Below the pieces are notes generated by a model. It did no database searches and was not told where the DNA came from. It saw only the letters and a list, made by a program, of their open reading frames with translations. Of a DNA stretch of 64,000 nt, positions 1 through 8,384 are shown piece by piece. The stretch's first letter is position 1; each line of letters begins with the position of its first letter. Position numbers and translations under genes: made by a program. This DNA is from Deltaproteobacteria bacterium (GTDB lineage: Bacteria > Myxococcota > JACRCW01), in assembly GCA_016218805.1 (NCBI GenBank), contig JACRCW010000031.1:40184-104183 (forward strand), read 5' to 3'.

Positions 1-1512
1 CCCGTAGGAGCGCGTGCCCGGGTCCACCTTCTGCGCGGTCCCCGTCTTCCCGGCGGTGATCACGCCCGGCACCGCCGCCAGCGGCGCAGTGCCGTCCTTG
101 CTGGGCACCTTCTGCATCGCCTTCAGCGTCAACGCCGCCGCCTTGGGGCCCACCACGCGGCCCACCACGTGCGCGCCCATCAGCTCGTCAGCACGGCCGT
201 CCGCGGCGCGCACGCGCTCCACCAGGCGCGGCTGCATCAGCACGCCGCCGTGCGCCACCGCCGCCACCGCGGTCACCAGCTGGATGCCGCTCACGCTGAT
301 GCCCTGCCCAAACGACACGGTCGCCAGCGCCGCGTCGGACCATTTTTCGTAGGGATTCATCAATCCGGGGGTTTCGCCGGAAAGGCCCAGCCCGGTCCGC
401 TTCCCAAATCCAAACGCCTTGAGCGATTCACCCCATTTTGCCCGGCCCATCCGCGTGCCGATCTTCAGCGCGCCGATGTTGGAGGAATGCGCCAGCACGT
501 CCTCCACGGTGAGGATCTCCGCCTTGTGCGTGTCCCGGATGCGGTGCTTGCCCACCTGGAACACGCCGTTTTCGCAGTTGATCAGGTCGGTCAGCTTGAC
601 GGTTCCCGCATCCAGGGCGGAGGCCAGCAGCATGACCTTCATGGTGGAACCCGGCTCAAACGCATCCGCCACCGCACGGTTGCGCCGCACCTCGTCGGTG
701 GCGGCCTGGAAATCATTGGGATTGAAGGTGGGATGATTGGCCAGGGCCAGCACGGCACCGGTGTCCGGGTCCAGGACAATGGCAAACCCGGAGCGCGCCT
801 GGTGCTCGGTCACGGCGCGCGCCAGCGCCTGCTCGGTGATGTTCTGGATCTGCGCGTCCAGCGTGAGCACCAGCTCGTCGCCCTGCAGGTTCTCGGTGGG
901 CTGGAAGTCGCCCAGCAGCAGCCGGCCGCCGCGCGCGTCCCGGAAGCCGTCCACCTGCAGCTTCCTGCCGCGCAGCCGGTCGTCAAACGCCTTCTCCACG
1001 CCGTCCAGCCCGTCGCCGTCCACGCCGGTGTAACCCAGCACGTGCGCGGCCAGTTCGCGGTTGGGATAGAAACGCCGGCTTTCCTCCGTGATGCCAATGC
1101 CGTCCAATTTGAGGCGTTTCACCGCCGCGGCCATCTCCGGCGTCACGCGCCGGGCCAGCCAGGCAAACGCCCGCCCGCCGGACATCTTCTTCTCCAGGAC
1201 AGCGGCGGGGATCTTCAGGACGGGCGCCAGCGCGCGGGCCACGGCGCGGGGGGTGTCCGCCAGGTGCCGCGGTTCGGCAAAGATGGACGGCACCTTGACG
1301 GAGACGGCCAGCGGCCTGCCCGCGCGGTCCGTGATGTTCCCGCGCGGCGCGGACAGCGTCATCTCCTGCAGGTACTGGTCCTCCGCCAGGTCCCGCATCT
1401 GCTCGCCGTGGCCCAGCTGCAGCCAGGCCGCGCGCACCAGCACGGCCAGCAGCGGCCCACACAGCGCAGCGGTGACCAGCAGGCAGCGGGCGTGGAAGGC
1501 GCGCGGGTTCAC
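1..1512 (-). CDS. ftsI: FtsI / PBP3 septal transpeptidase, partial
   Basis: Class B penicillin-binding protein that cross-links septal peptidoglycan in the divisome. About 504 codons are present; the gene leaves the window at its 3' end. Visible in order: a short cytoplasmic start, one membrane segment (residues ~8-28), the dimerisation region beginning APRGNITDRAG, and a transpeptidase domain with all three catalytic motifs: STMK with the nucleophilic Ser (637-648), SSN (478-486) and KTGT (37-48). Only the C-terminal tail is missing. The GTG start overlaps the ftsL stop as GTGA, so translation is probably coupled. Gene order mraZ-rsmH-ftsL-ftsI is the usual head of the dcw cluster and supports FtsI over another class B PBP. 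Confidence 0.95.
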   Translation of the reverse strand, partial: MNPRAFHARCLLVTAALCGPLLAVLVRAAWLQLGHGEQMRDLAEDQYLQEMTLSAPRGNITDRAGRPLAVSVKVPSIFAEPRHLADTPRAVARALAPVLKIPAAVLEKKMSGGRAFAWLARRVTPEMAAAVKRLKLDGIGITEESRRFYPNRELAAHVLGYTGVDGDGLDGVEKAFDDRLRGRKLQVDGFRDARGGRLLLGDFQPTENLQGDELVLTLDAQIQNITEQALARAVTEHQARSGFAIVLDPDTGAVLALANHPTFNPNDFQAATDEVRRNRAVADAFEPGSTMKVMLLASALDAGTVKLTDLINCENGVFQVGKHRIRDTHKAEILTVEDVLAHSSNIGALKIGTRMGRAKWGESLKAFGFGKRTGLGLSGETPGLMNPYEKWSDAALATVSFGQGISVSGIQLVTAVAAVAHGGVLMQPRLVERVRAADGRADELMGAHVVGRVVGPKAAALTLKAMQKVPSKDGTAPLAAVPGVITAGKTGTAQKVDPGTRSYG

Positions 1513-1856
1513 GGCGTGCCTCCTTCCGGCGGGCTCACCACGCTGGCGGCCTGCGGCGGCACCATGCCCAGCGCACGCGCCATGCGGGACAGCTCCGCGG
1601 GGGAGCGCAGCGTGCCCATCTCCAGCTGCAGCGCGCGGCTCTCCTGCATCAACGCGTCCTGCTCGTTCCTCAGCCGCCCCAGCTCGTACCCCAGGTGCAG
1701 CGACCCCACGCGCACCCACGCCAGGAACAGCACGCTCACCAGCACCAACACCGCCGCCACCAGGTGCGTGCCGGCCCCCGCCGCCACCAGCGCGCTGCCC
1801 CCGGGGCGCACCCGCCCCGCCGCCAGCGCGTGACCGTCATGGGTGCGCGTCACCAT
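1509..1856 (-). CDS. ftsL: Cell division protein FtsL-like
   Basis: Small bitopic divisome protein of 115 residues. It has a cytoplasmic N-terminus, one membrane helix (about residues 32-52, VAAVLVLVSVLFLAW) and a periplasmic heptad-like coil (YELGRLRNEQDALMQE), as expected for FtsL, which pairs with FtsB and recruits FtsW/FtsI. Sequence identity in this family is always low, so the call rests on size, topology and its place between rsmH and ftsI. The ATG at 1856 was chosen because it overlaps the rsmH stop by 7 bp; an upstream in-frame start would run deep inside rsmH and lacks FtsL character. Confidence 0.85.
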   Translation of the reverse strand: MVTRTHDGHALAAGRVRPGGSALVAAGAGTHLVAAVLVLVSVLFLAWVRVGSLHLGYELGRLRNEQDALMQESRALQLEMGTLRSPAELSRMARALGMVPPQAASVVSPPEGGTP

Positions 1857-2857
1857 GTGGCCACCTGCCCCGGCGGATCCGGGAGGCGGCGTGCACCGCG
1901 CAGCTTGGAGGATCCGGCGCGCGGGTTGCGGCGCGTTTCCTCGTCGGAAGGCGTGATGGGCTTGCGGGTGAGGATCTCCAGGCGGGGCCAGCGGCCGCAC
2001 GCGCAGGCAGGCAGCTCCGGCGGGCAGATGCAGCCCTTGGCCTCCCGCTGGAAGGCGTGCTTCACGCGCCGGTCCTCCAGCGAATGAAAGCTGATCACCG
2101 CGGTGCGCCCGCCCGTCCGCAACACGCGCGGGATCGCCGCCAACAGCGCGTCTATTTCCTGCAGTTCCGAATTCACGGCAATCCGCAGCGCCTGGAAGGT
2201 GCGCGTGGCCGGGTCCAATCCGTCCTTGGAGCGGGGCACCACGCGGCGGATGACGTCGGCCGCGGCCGCGGTGGTCTGCGGGCGGGCCTCCTTGAGCGCA
2301 CGCGCCACGCGCCGGGAATGCCGTTCTTCGCCCAGCTCGTAGATCGTGTCGGCCAGCTCGTCCGGATCCAGCCGGTCCACCAGCTCCGCCGCGGACTCGC
2401 CGCGGCTGGGATCCATGCGCATGTCCAGCGGGCCGTCTGCGCGGAAGCTGAAGCCGCGCGCCGGATCATCCAGTTGCGGGGAGGACACGCCCAGGTCCGC
2501 AAAGACGCCATCCACCGGGCCGGTGGCCGCGTCGCGCAGCACGCTCTGCAACTCGGAGAACGGGGCGTAGAACGCGCGCACCTGGCAGGCGTGCCCGCGC
2601 GTCCAGGCCAGCGCCTCGTCGGTGTGCGCGGCGGGGTCGCGGTCCAGCGCAATGAGCGTCCCGCCCGGCCCCAGGGCGTCCGCAATGCGCCGGGCATGCC
2701 CGCCGCGCCCCAGCGTGGCATCCACCACCACGCCGCGGGGCGGCGGCTGCAGGAGCGCCAGGGACTCGTCAATGAGCACGGGCAGATGCGCGGCGGCGGG
2801 AGGGGCGCCGTCAACGTTCTGCAGATTGTCCCTGCCCGTGACCATCGTTGTGCCCAC
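1850..2857 (-). CDS. rsmH: 16S rRNA (cytosine1402-N4)-methyltransferase RsmH
   Basis: RsmH (MraW) transfers a methyl group from SAM to N4 of C1402 in the 16S rRNA P site. At 335 residues it is of normal family length. Seen: the N-terminal HLPVLIDESL, the SAM-binding VVVDATLGRGGHA and LIALDRDP segments, FADLGVSSPQLDDPARGFSF, and the late VISFHSLEDRRVKHAF signature. Near the C-terminus is a Cys cluster (CICPPELPACAC). Two in-frame starts, MGTT and MVTG, lie 12 bases apart; the upstream one is used here. It lies 99 bp downstream of mraZ in the same direction, consistent with one operon. Confidence 0.96.
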   Translation of the reverse strand: MGTTMVTGRDNLQNVDGAPPAAAHLPVLIDESLALLQPPPRGVVVDATLGRGGHARRIADALGPGGTLIALDRDPAAHTDEALAWTRGHACQVRAFYAPFSELQSVLRDAATGPVDGVFADLGVSSPQLDDPARGFSFRADGPLDMRMDPSRGESAAELVDRLDPDELADTIYELGEERHSRRVARALKEARPQTTAAAADVIRRVVPRSKDGLDPATRTFQALRIAVNSELQEIDALLAAIPRVLRTGGRTAVISFHSLEDRRVKHAFQREAKGCICPPELPACACGRWPRLEILTRKPITPSDEETRRNPRAGSSKLRGARRLPDPPGQVATW

Positions 2858-2956
2858 GCACCTTTGCCGCCAGGGAACACGCGGTCCCTGGCGGGCCAGC
2901 GGGGCCCGTCCGGTTCAAGTTCCACGCCCGAGGGAGCGCGCCGCCTGCGGCGCTTC

Positions 2957-3400
2957 TCACAAGCCGAAGGTGGCCACGGCGGACTGCACGCCGCCGGTAT
3001 CAGCCACCAGCTCCTCCCAGTGTCTCTTCCACCCGTCCGAGCTCCAGATTTCAACCGTCTGCATCTGCCCCACGAACACGGCGTCCTTGCCGACGCCCGC
3101 GTAGTCGCGGAGGCGGGGTGGAACGAGGATGCGGCCCTGCTTGTCCAGTTCGCACTCGGCGCACTCGCCCAGCAACAGGCGGCGCATGCGCTGTACGTTG
3201 GGGTCAAACACGGGCATCTGTCCCAGCCTCTCCTCCAACTTCAACCACTCCTTCAGTGGGAACGCATGGATGCACGGCGAAAAACCGCGGGTGAGGACCA
3301 GGACATTCTGGCCGGCCTGGGAGAGGACTTCGCGGAAACGCGCCGGAAAGGGCACGCGGCCCTTCTCGTCCACCTGGCATTCGTGGTTTCCGCGGAACAT
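2957..3400 (-). CDS. mraZ: Transcriptional regulator MraZ
   Basis: MraZ is an AbrB-fold DNA-binding protein that regulates the dcw cluster and its own promoter. The 147 residues match family length and contain the two SpoVT/AbrB-like repeats: FRGNHECQVDEKGRVPFPAR at the N-terminus and ECELDKQGRILVPPRLRDYA near residue 80. These DxKGR(V/I)x(F/V)P motifs are diagnostic. It is the first gene of mraZ-rsmH-ftsL-ftsI. Upstream lies a set of GTGG-type boxes with 10-bp spacing, so autoregulation is likely. Confidence 0.96.
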   Translation of the reverse strand: MFRGNHECQVDEKGRVPFPARFREVLSQAGQNVLVLTRGFSPCIHAFPLKEWLKLEERLGQMPVFDPNVQRMRRLLLGECAECELDKQGRILVPPRLRDYAGVGKDAVFVGQMQTVEIWSSDGWKRHWEELVADTGGVQSAVATFGL

Positions 3401-3889
3401 CAGGTCACAGTCCCAGAGCCTTGTACCTCACCACCATTCACCACTGAACTGAACTTTCTCTCCCTTTCAATCCACTTTCTCCCACGCCGCGCACCTTGCG
3501 GGTTTGCGATCTCCAAGTCAACGGTAAAATGGAGGAATCCGGGATCCTTCAAGTAACCGTTCACCCTGCGCGACCTATTGACGCGAACAGCGCCGGGAGC
3601 ACCGCCCATTGTGGTCTGTTAGTTAGACCATTCTTCATCTTGGGGTTTCACAATCGGGCCCCGTGGTGATCGCTTTTTCCCACCTGCAAACCCGTTCACC
3701 CACCCAACTTGTGGGGGAGACCGCCCAGGCGCGGAGGCGGTGAGGTGGAGGGCAGGCGGGTGCAGCGGCGCTCCGGGGCCCGCGCCTCCGGAGGGGTTCC
3801 TTCTTGACCGGCAACCGCGGTGGGGCCTACGTTCCGCGCCCGTCGGTGCGCAGGCTTTTCTCGTCGCGCCTGCGCCACGGAGCGCCACA
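3401..3889. other. Divergent intergenic region between mraZ and an outer-membrane protein gene
   Basis: This 489-bp non-coding stretch separates mraZ (minus) from the next plus-strand gene. It holds the MraZ-box array (3426-3485) and an inverted repeat TGGTCT-N7-AGACCA (3612-3630) followed by T-rich DNA on the plus strand. The 3740-3889 part is GC-rich without a convincing promoter or gene. Open frames through it lack a start signal and are explained by GC content. Confidence 0.6.
3426..3485 (-). promoter_or_regulatory. MraZ-box array upstream of mraZ
   Basis: Reading toward mraZ, six contiguous 10-bp units can be written: GTGGGAGAAA, GTGGATTGAA, AGGGAGAGAA, AGTTCAGTTC, GTGGTGAATG and GTGGTGAGGT. 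Four begin GTGG and the third is one mismatch from it. MraZ is known to bind short G-rich direct repeats spaced at one helical turn. The array lies 26-85 bp upstream of the ATG. A possible -35 (TTGACT, 3516-3521) lies upstream, but no good -10 was found. Confidence 0.65.
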
Positions 3890-5023
3890 ATGCGGACCGC
3901 ACGCCTGGGGTGGACGTCGTTGTTGTTGCTGGCCCCCGGCCTGGCCGGCGCGTACCCCAACGACGTGGACTATTCGGGGCTCATCCAATGGGAGGGCGGC
4001 TGCGACCCCTATGGCAAGGACACGTGCAACCCGGTGAAGGACGGCAACAACGTCATCCCGGACCAGCGGGGCTTTGACGGGCTGGCGGAGGAGATGGGGG
4101 TGCTGTTGGCGCCGCGGGACGTGGGTCCGGCGTCAACGGGTGGGCAGGCGGGCTTTGACCTGGCGGCCGAAGTCAGCATCCACACCATCAACAACCGGCA
4201 CAATTATTGGGCGCATTCGTTGGAGCGCAGCGCGCGGGCGGACAAGCCGGACGTGGTGTGGCCGGGGATGGGGTCAGCGCAGGTGTGGTTGAAGAAGGGG
4301 CTGCCGTACTCGTTCCAGGTGGCGGGCGGGTTCACGCAGTTGTTTGAGACGCGCATCATGGCGCTGGGCCTGCAGGGCAAGTGGACGCTCAATGAGGGGT
4401 TCTTCTGGTTTCCGGACCTGGCGCTGACGGTGGGGGCCAGCAAGAGCCTGTGCCTGGGGCTGCCCTCCATCCCGCCCACAACGGATTCTGAACGTTCCGC
4501 CGGGACCACCCGCAACAGCTGCTCCAACGACCTGGACCTGTTCACAGTGACCACGGGCGCGGTGGTGAGCAAGACGTTTTCGCTGTTGGGGATGCTGACG
4601 GTGAGTCCGTACGCGGGCTGGCAGAAGATCTTTGTGCATTCCTTCAGCCCGTTCATTGACCGGGACGAGACCACCAACGACCGCGCGGGTGAGACCTTCC
4701 GCTTCCGGGACTACAAGATCTGGGGTGACGTGGTGGGCCAGGAATGCGGCGAAGCGGATGTCTCGGTCAGCCGCTGCCTCACAGAGACGGACGGGACGCC
4801 GCAGGTTGCCAACCTGTTCCTGCACCGCAACAAGCTGTACGCCGGGCTGCGCTTCCACCTCTCACTGCTGGAGGCCACCCTGCAGGGTGAAGTCACCCAC
4901 GTGCGGGGCCTGGGCTGGAGCCTGGAGAACCTGTCCTTCTACCCAGAATCGGTGCGGCTGAGCGGCGTGGGGATGCCGGACCTGCAGATGAGTGCTACGG
5001 CCCGTGTGGGGTTCCTGTTCTGA
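3890..5023 (+). CDS. Exported outer-membrane beta-barrel-like protein
   Basis: Function unknown; 377 residues. The ATG at 3890 gives a clean signal peptide (MRTARLGWTSLLLLAPGLAGA) with cleavage before YPNDVDY. The mature protein has alternating polar/hydrophobic stretches, four or more Cys in loops (GGCDPYGKDTC, RNSCSNDL, ECGEADVSVSRC) and ends ARVGFLF, the terminal-Phe signature of outer-membrane barrels. It starts alone and may be cotranscribed with tatA, 30 bp downstream. Secretin-type or lipoprotein motifs are absent. The barrel call is an inference from the signal peptide, strand periodicity and terminal Phe. Confidence 0.7.
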   Translation: MRTARLGWTSLLLLAPGLAGAYPNDVDYSGLIQWEGGCDPYGKDTCNPVKDGNNVIPDQRGFDGLAEEMGVLLAPRDVGPASTGGQAGFDLAAEVSIHTINNRHNYWAHSLERSARADKPDVVWPGMGSAQVWLKKGLPYSFQVAGGFTQLFETRIMALGLQGKWTLNEGFFWFPDLALTVGASKSLCLGLPSIPPTTDSERSAGTTRNSCSNDLDLFTVTTGAVVSKTFSLLGMLTVSPYAGWQKIFVHSFSPFIDRDETTNDRAGETFRFRDYKIWGDVVGQECGEADVSVSRCLTETDGTPQVANLFLHRNKLYAGLRFHLSLLEATLQGEVTHVRGLGWSLENLSFYPESVRLSGVGMPDLQMSATARVGFLF

Positions 5024-5053
5024 GGGGGCCGAAACCCCGGTGGAGTGCGCGTC

Positions 5054-5242
5054 ATGTTCGGAACGGGTGAGCTCATCGTGCTGGTGCTGGTGGTGCTCCT
5101 GGTGTTTGGGGCGGCCAAGATCCCCCAGTTGGGCAAGGCCCTTGGCGAAGGCATCCGCAATTTCAAGAAGGCCACGCACGACGACGCCATTGACGTCACG
5201 CCGCCGCCGCCCAAGCTGGACGACAAGAAGCCCGGCAGCTGA
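5054..5242 (+). CDS. tatA: Twin-arginine translocase subunit TatA
   Basis: TatA forms the oligomeric pore-like element of the Tat pathway for folded proteins. The 62 residues show the family plan: an N-terminal membrane helix ([17 protein letters not shown]), a Gly/Pro hinge (KIPQLGK), an amphipathic helix ([13 protein letters not shown]) and a short charged tail. The ATG at 5054 is preferred to a GTG three codons upstream because GGTGGAG sits 8 bases before it. tatB and tatC are not adjacent. Confidence 0.92.
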   Translation: MFGTGELIVLVLVVLLVFGAAKIPQLGKALGEGIRNFKKATHDDAIDVTPPPPKLDDKKPGS

Positions 5243-5630
5243 CCCCAGACAAGTTTTGCCCCGGCACGTTGCGGGTGTTCGCGGACGCGTGGGCGGCGAC
5301 ACGGCGAGGAAACTCGCCGCGCGCTGCAAACCACCGGACGGACAACCCGCGACGGGAAAGTGCCGCACGCGGTTGCGTAAACGGCGGGATCCCGCCGCGC
5401 GTCCTGGGGAACCCATGGGGCCCGTTGACTCAGGGCTTGGTGGGGGGCCACGCCAAAGTCGCATCGCCGGGGCGCGGGGGTGCCGGGTCACCCACCCGTA
5501 TCGTAAACATGACACTTCCACCGCCGCCGAGCCGGCCGGCCGGGTACGCGGCCGCGGAAGTGGTCGGGCGTGGTTTGCCCGAAACGAGACACCGGCTTGT
5601 CCGGTGGGCTCAGGATTACGTCCGCCTCGG
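5243..5630. other. Non-coding gap with two hairpins
   Basis: A 388-bp interval between tatA and the convergent gene at 5631. It contains a 7-bp stem with a GAAA tetraloop (5302-5319, CGGCGAG/CTCGCCG) and the CACCGG/CCGGTG hairpin listed separately. No tRNA, tmRNA, RNase P or SRP signature was recognised, and no open frame has codon use or a start site like its neighbours. A small RNA is possible but unsupported. Confidence 0.4.
5584..5606 (-). terminator. Possible terminator of the 5631-6434 gene
   Basis: Downstream of the minus-strand stop codon, the sequence can form CACCGG-ACAAG-CCGGTG followed by TCTCGTTT. The stem is strong but the T tract is interrupted, so confidence is moderate. Confidence 0.4.
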
Positions 5631-6434
5631 TCAGGGCAGCTCTTTGTCCTCATTGGCCGCGTCCAGCACGGCTACCACCCCGGCAGACGCCTTGTTCTGG
5701 CTGGGCGGCCGCATGGGCAGGACGGCGGCCGCCTGGCGGCTGACCTCCACATGAACGCGAGCGTCCCCCGCCAGCCGCATCAGGTCCGCGCGGTGCAGGA
5801 ACGGCAGGAACCCCAGCGCTATTTCCACGGGCGTGTAGGGGTTGAACACCAGGGCGCGGCGTACCTGCTCGCGGCGGTTCCACCGGGTGTTGCGGGCAAC
5901 CTCCTCCAGCACCTCTGAGGTCGCCGGGCGCCGCGTGGCGATCTTGAGGACCTCCTTCTCCGTCACCCGCGGGTTGAGCAGCAGGTTGCGGACCACGCGC
6001 GGGTCGTCATCACGGACCAGGCGCTCCAGAATGGGGCCGCTGGCTTTGCGGGCGTGCCAGGTGCGCGCGCCCAGCGTGTCATTCCCCTCCGGCTGCTTCT
6101 TGGGGACCTTGGGCGTGGTCTGCTGTGCCGCCGGTGGGGCCAGCAGCAGCCGCTGCACCGGGGTCAGGCCCTGCCGGGCGGCCTCACGGTAGAGCGCGGC
6201 CTGGGTGTCATAGGGGAGGCATTCGCTGCCCAGCACGTCCTGCAGGGCCACCATGAACACCGTGCAATCCTGGTCCCCGCACGCCAGGGCCACCTGGATG
6301 TCCGCCAGGAAGGCCACAACCGAATCCGCCGGGAGCCGGCACAGATCCCCCAACAGCGCGCGGGCGCGGACGCTCGCCTCGCCCACCGCCGCGATGCGCG
6401 CGACCCATGCGTGGCTGGGGGTCCCCGGAATCAC
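5631..6434 (-). CDS. HEAT-like repeat protein of unknown function
   Basis: 267 residues, no signal peptide, probably cytoplasmic. The C-terminal half (from about residue 130) contains short helical repeats around VRNLLLNPRVTEKEVLKIA, a pattern found in HEAT/leucine-rich-variant proteins that scaffold protein contacts. The N-terminal half is helical with no recognised motif. The GTG start at 6434 lies 6 bp after the stop of the upstream zinc-ribbon gene, so the two form an operon and may work together. Homologues appear to be mostly myxobacterial; no enzymatic motif is visible. Confidence 0.7.
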   Translation of the reverse strand: MIPGTPSHAWVARIAAVGEASVRARALLGDLCRLPADSVVAFLADIQVALACGDQDCTVFMVALQDVLGSECLPYDTQAALYREAARQGLTPVQRLLLAPPAAQQTTPKVPKKQPEGNDTLGARTWHARKASGPILERLVRDDDPRVVRNLLLNPRVTEKEVLKIATRRPATSEVLEEVARNTRWNRREQVRRALVFNPYTPVEIALGFLPFLHRADLMRLAGDARVHVEVSRQAAAVLPMRPPSQNKASAGVVAVLDAANEDKELP

Positions 6435-6440
6435 TCCGCC

Positions 6441-8228
6441 TCACTCGCCGCTGGGCGCGGCCCGGCGCGCCTTGGTCCGCTTGCGCGGCGGGCTCCGCTC
6501 CGGTGGGGGCGGCGGCGGCGGTGGCGCATCGTCGGCGGCGGCCGCGGGCGGCGCAGGGGCCTCCTCCTGCGGGGGGGCGGGAGACGCCTTGGGCGGTTGG
6601 GGCGGCGGATCCTCCAGCTTCACAGGCATCACCGGTGTGGCGACACCCGGCGGATCCGCACGGTGCGCCGTCACCTGCACCACCAGCTGTTGCATGCTGT
6701 CCGGCGGATCCGGGAACAGGACCATGAACGGCCAGCTCGTCCCGGGCGCCAGGTCCCGGCCCGCCATCCGCTTGGACAACTCGCGATGCCGGGCTTTCAG
6801 CGTGCCCTTCTCCGCCATCTCAGCCAGGTCCACCTCCGGGATGAGCTTTCCGGCGTAACCCTCCTCCGCCCGCAACGGAGCACCCTTGGCGTCCCGGAAC
6901 TCCACCTTCACCAGCACGGCCGGGCTCACCTGGTCGCCGTGGTTGCTCACGTCCCCCAGGATGATGAGCACGCGGCCACCGCCCGCGGTGCTCCAGGTGG
7001 TGGTGTGCAGGTCCCCGGGCTGCAGTTCCGCCGCGCCCGCCCCCACCGCGTCCCCCACGGATGCCGCCAGCGTCCGCCCCCCAATGGGCACCGTGAACGC
7101 CGCCGCCGCGCCCGCGCCCAGCGCCAGCAGTCCCGCCACCGTCAGGGCAATGCCGCGCGCCCGGCCCGGCACAGCGGGTTTGGCGGTCGCCGGCCGCGCG
7201 GAGCGCAGCGGTGTCGTCGGGGCGGCTGCCGCGGGGCCCGGCGCGGCTTCCTGCGCGGCCAGCGCCCCGCTCATGTCGGTCACCTGCGTGGCCCGCTCGG
7301 CCGGCGCGCCCGCTTCCACATCAAACAGGGGGCGCGCGCCGGACTGGGTCGGCTCGGCCGGCATCATGTCAAACAGGTCCTGCGCATCCATGGCGGCCGC
7401 GGGCTGCGCCGGGGCGGGTGGGGGCGTGGGTGCGGGCTCAAATCCCGCCGGCATCACAAACGCCGCGCCGGACTGGGCAAACCCGGGCGGTGCATAGTCC
7501 GCCAGCGGGTCCAGGGCGGCGGGCGCCGGTGGCGGCGTGGGAGGCGGCGGGACGGCCTGCGGCGCCATGAACACGGCGGGGACCGGCCCCGCCGGGGAGG
7601 GACCGGGCGGGGCGGAGGGTGGCGGCCGGGGCACGCCGTTTGGAATGACGCCCAGCGGGTCCGGCGCACCGCCCCACGCGGGGCCGGCCACCGGCATGGA
7701 ACGCTCCGTCAACGCGCGGGCGGCCTGCGCAAAGGGTCCTGAAGTGGGGCCGGTGGGCGCCGGAGGTCCCAGCGGCGCCGGCATGGCGCCACGCGGGACG
7801 GCAAAGGGGTCCGTCAAGGGCGCGGGAAAAGCCATGGGCGCCACCGGGGGAGGCGTGGCCGGCGGCGCCCAGCCACCCGCGGCGCCAAATGGACCCGCGG
7901 CCGGGTAGGCCGCCGGGGCGCCAAACGGTGCCGGCGCCGCCGAAGAATACGACCCAGGGGTTCCAAATGGCGCCGGGGCCGCGAACGGCGAAGCCGGAGC
8001 GCCCGGCCGTGACCCGGGCGCTCCAAAGGGGGCCGGCGCGGCAAACGGAGAAGTCGCCGCACCCGGGAAGGTCCCGGGCGCGCCAAATTGCGGCGCCTCC
8101 GCCGCAGCCGCCTTGGTCACCACAAATGTGTGCTGGCACACCGTGCAGCGCACCGTGACCTGGGGTGCCTGCGGCTCCGGGTCCACAATGCGGATCCGGG
8201 AATGGCAGTTCTCGCACGCAACAATCAT
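6441..8228 (-). CDS. MJ0042-type zinc-ribbon / DUF3426 membrane protein
   Basis: 595 residues. It opens with a zinc ribbon with two CxxC pairs (MIVACENCHSRIRI and VRCTVCQHTF), then ~260 residues of Pro/Ala/Gly/Phe-rich low-complexity linker with repeated APAPFGAPG-like units. One membrane helix follows (GIALTVAGLLALGAGAAAAF, around residue 360), then a DUF3426-type extracytoplasmic domain with GGGRVLIILGDVSNHGD, and a Pro/Lys-rich tail. The zinc ribbon is therefore cytoplasmic and DUF3426 periplasmic. The start at 8228 puts the ribbon at the N-terminus, as in the family; longer in-frame starts add only unstructured sequence. Role unknown. Confidence 0.85.
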   Translation of the reverse strand: MIVACENCHSRIRIVDPEPQAPQVTVRCTVCQHTFVVTKAAAAEAPQFGAPGTFPGAATSPFAAPAPFGAPGSRPGAPASPFAAPAPFGTPGSYSSAAPAPFGAPAAYPAAGPFGAAGGWAPPATPPPVAPMAFPAPLTDPFAVPRGAMPAPLGPPAPTGPTSGPFAQAARALTERSMPVAGPAWGGAPDPLGVIPNGVPRPPPSAPPGPSPAGPVPAVFMAPQAVPPPPTPPPAPAALDPLADYAPPGFAQSGAAFVMPAGFEPAPTPPPAPAQPAAAMDAQDLFDMMPAEPTQSGARPLFDVEAGAPAERATQVTDMSGALAAQEAAPGPAAAAPTTPLRSARPATAKPAVPGRARGIALTVAGLLALGAGAAAAFTVPIGGRTLAASVGDAVGAGAAELQPGDLHTTTWSTAGGGRVLIILGDVSNHGDQVSPAVLVKVEFRDAKGAPLRAEEGYAGKLIPEVDLAEMAEKGTLKARHRELSKRMAGRDLAPGTSWPFMVLFPDPPDSMQQLVVQVTAHRADPPGVATPVMPVKLEDPPPQPPKASPAPPQEEAPAPPAAAADDAPPPPPPPPERSPPRKRTKARRAAPSGE

Positions 8229-8384
8229 CCGGCCGCCGCCACCCCGACGTGAGGAAGGCCACACTGTACGTCCTGCTGCCGTCCCGCTCAACAACCCTGG
8301 CCCCGGCGGCACCGCTTCTTGACAGCCCCGCGCCCCGGGACGCAGGCTTGACCCGATGCGTCAAACGTGGGCGGGAGGCTTGGG

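Noticed and set aside
1088..3556. Long open frame of 822 codons on the plus strand opposite ftsI, ftsL, rsmH and mraZ.
   Set aside because: It is antisense to four well-recognised genes; the translation is low-complexity Arg/Ala/Pro/Gly typical of a high-GC shadow frame and has no start signal.
3612..3630. TGGTCT-N7-AGACCA hairpin upstream of mraZ, considered as a terminator.
   Set aside because: No gene ends nearby that would need it and the following T-rich DNA is not a run; kept only as part of the intergenic description.
8348..8364. Inverted repeat TTGAC-N7-GTCAA before phaR, considered as an operator.
   Set aside because: Arms are only 5 bp and do not match known PhaR sites; not enough to call a regulatory site.
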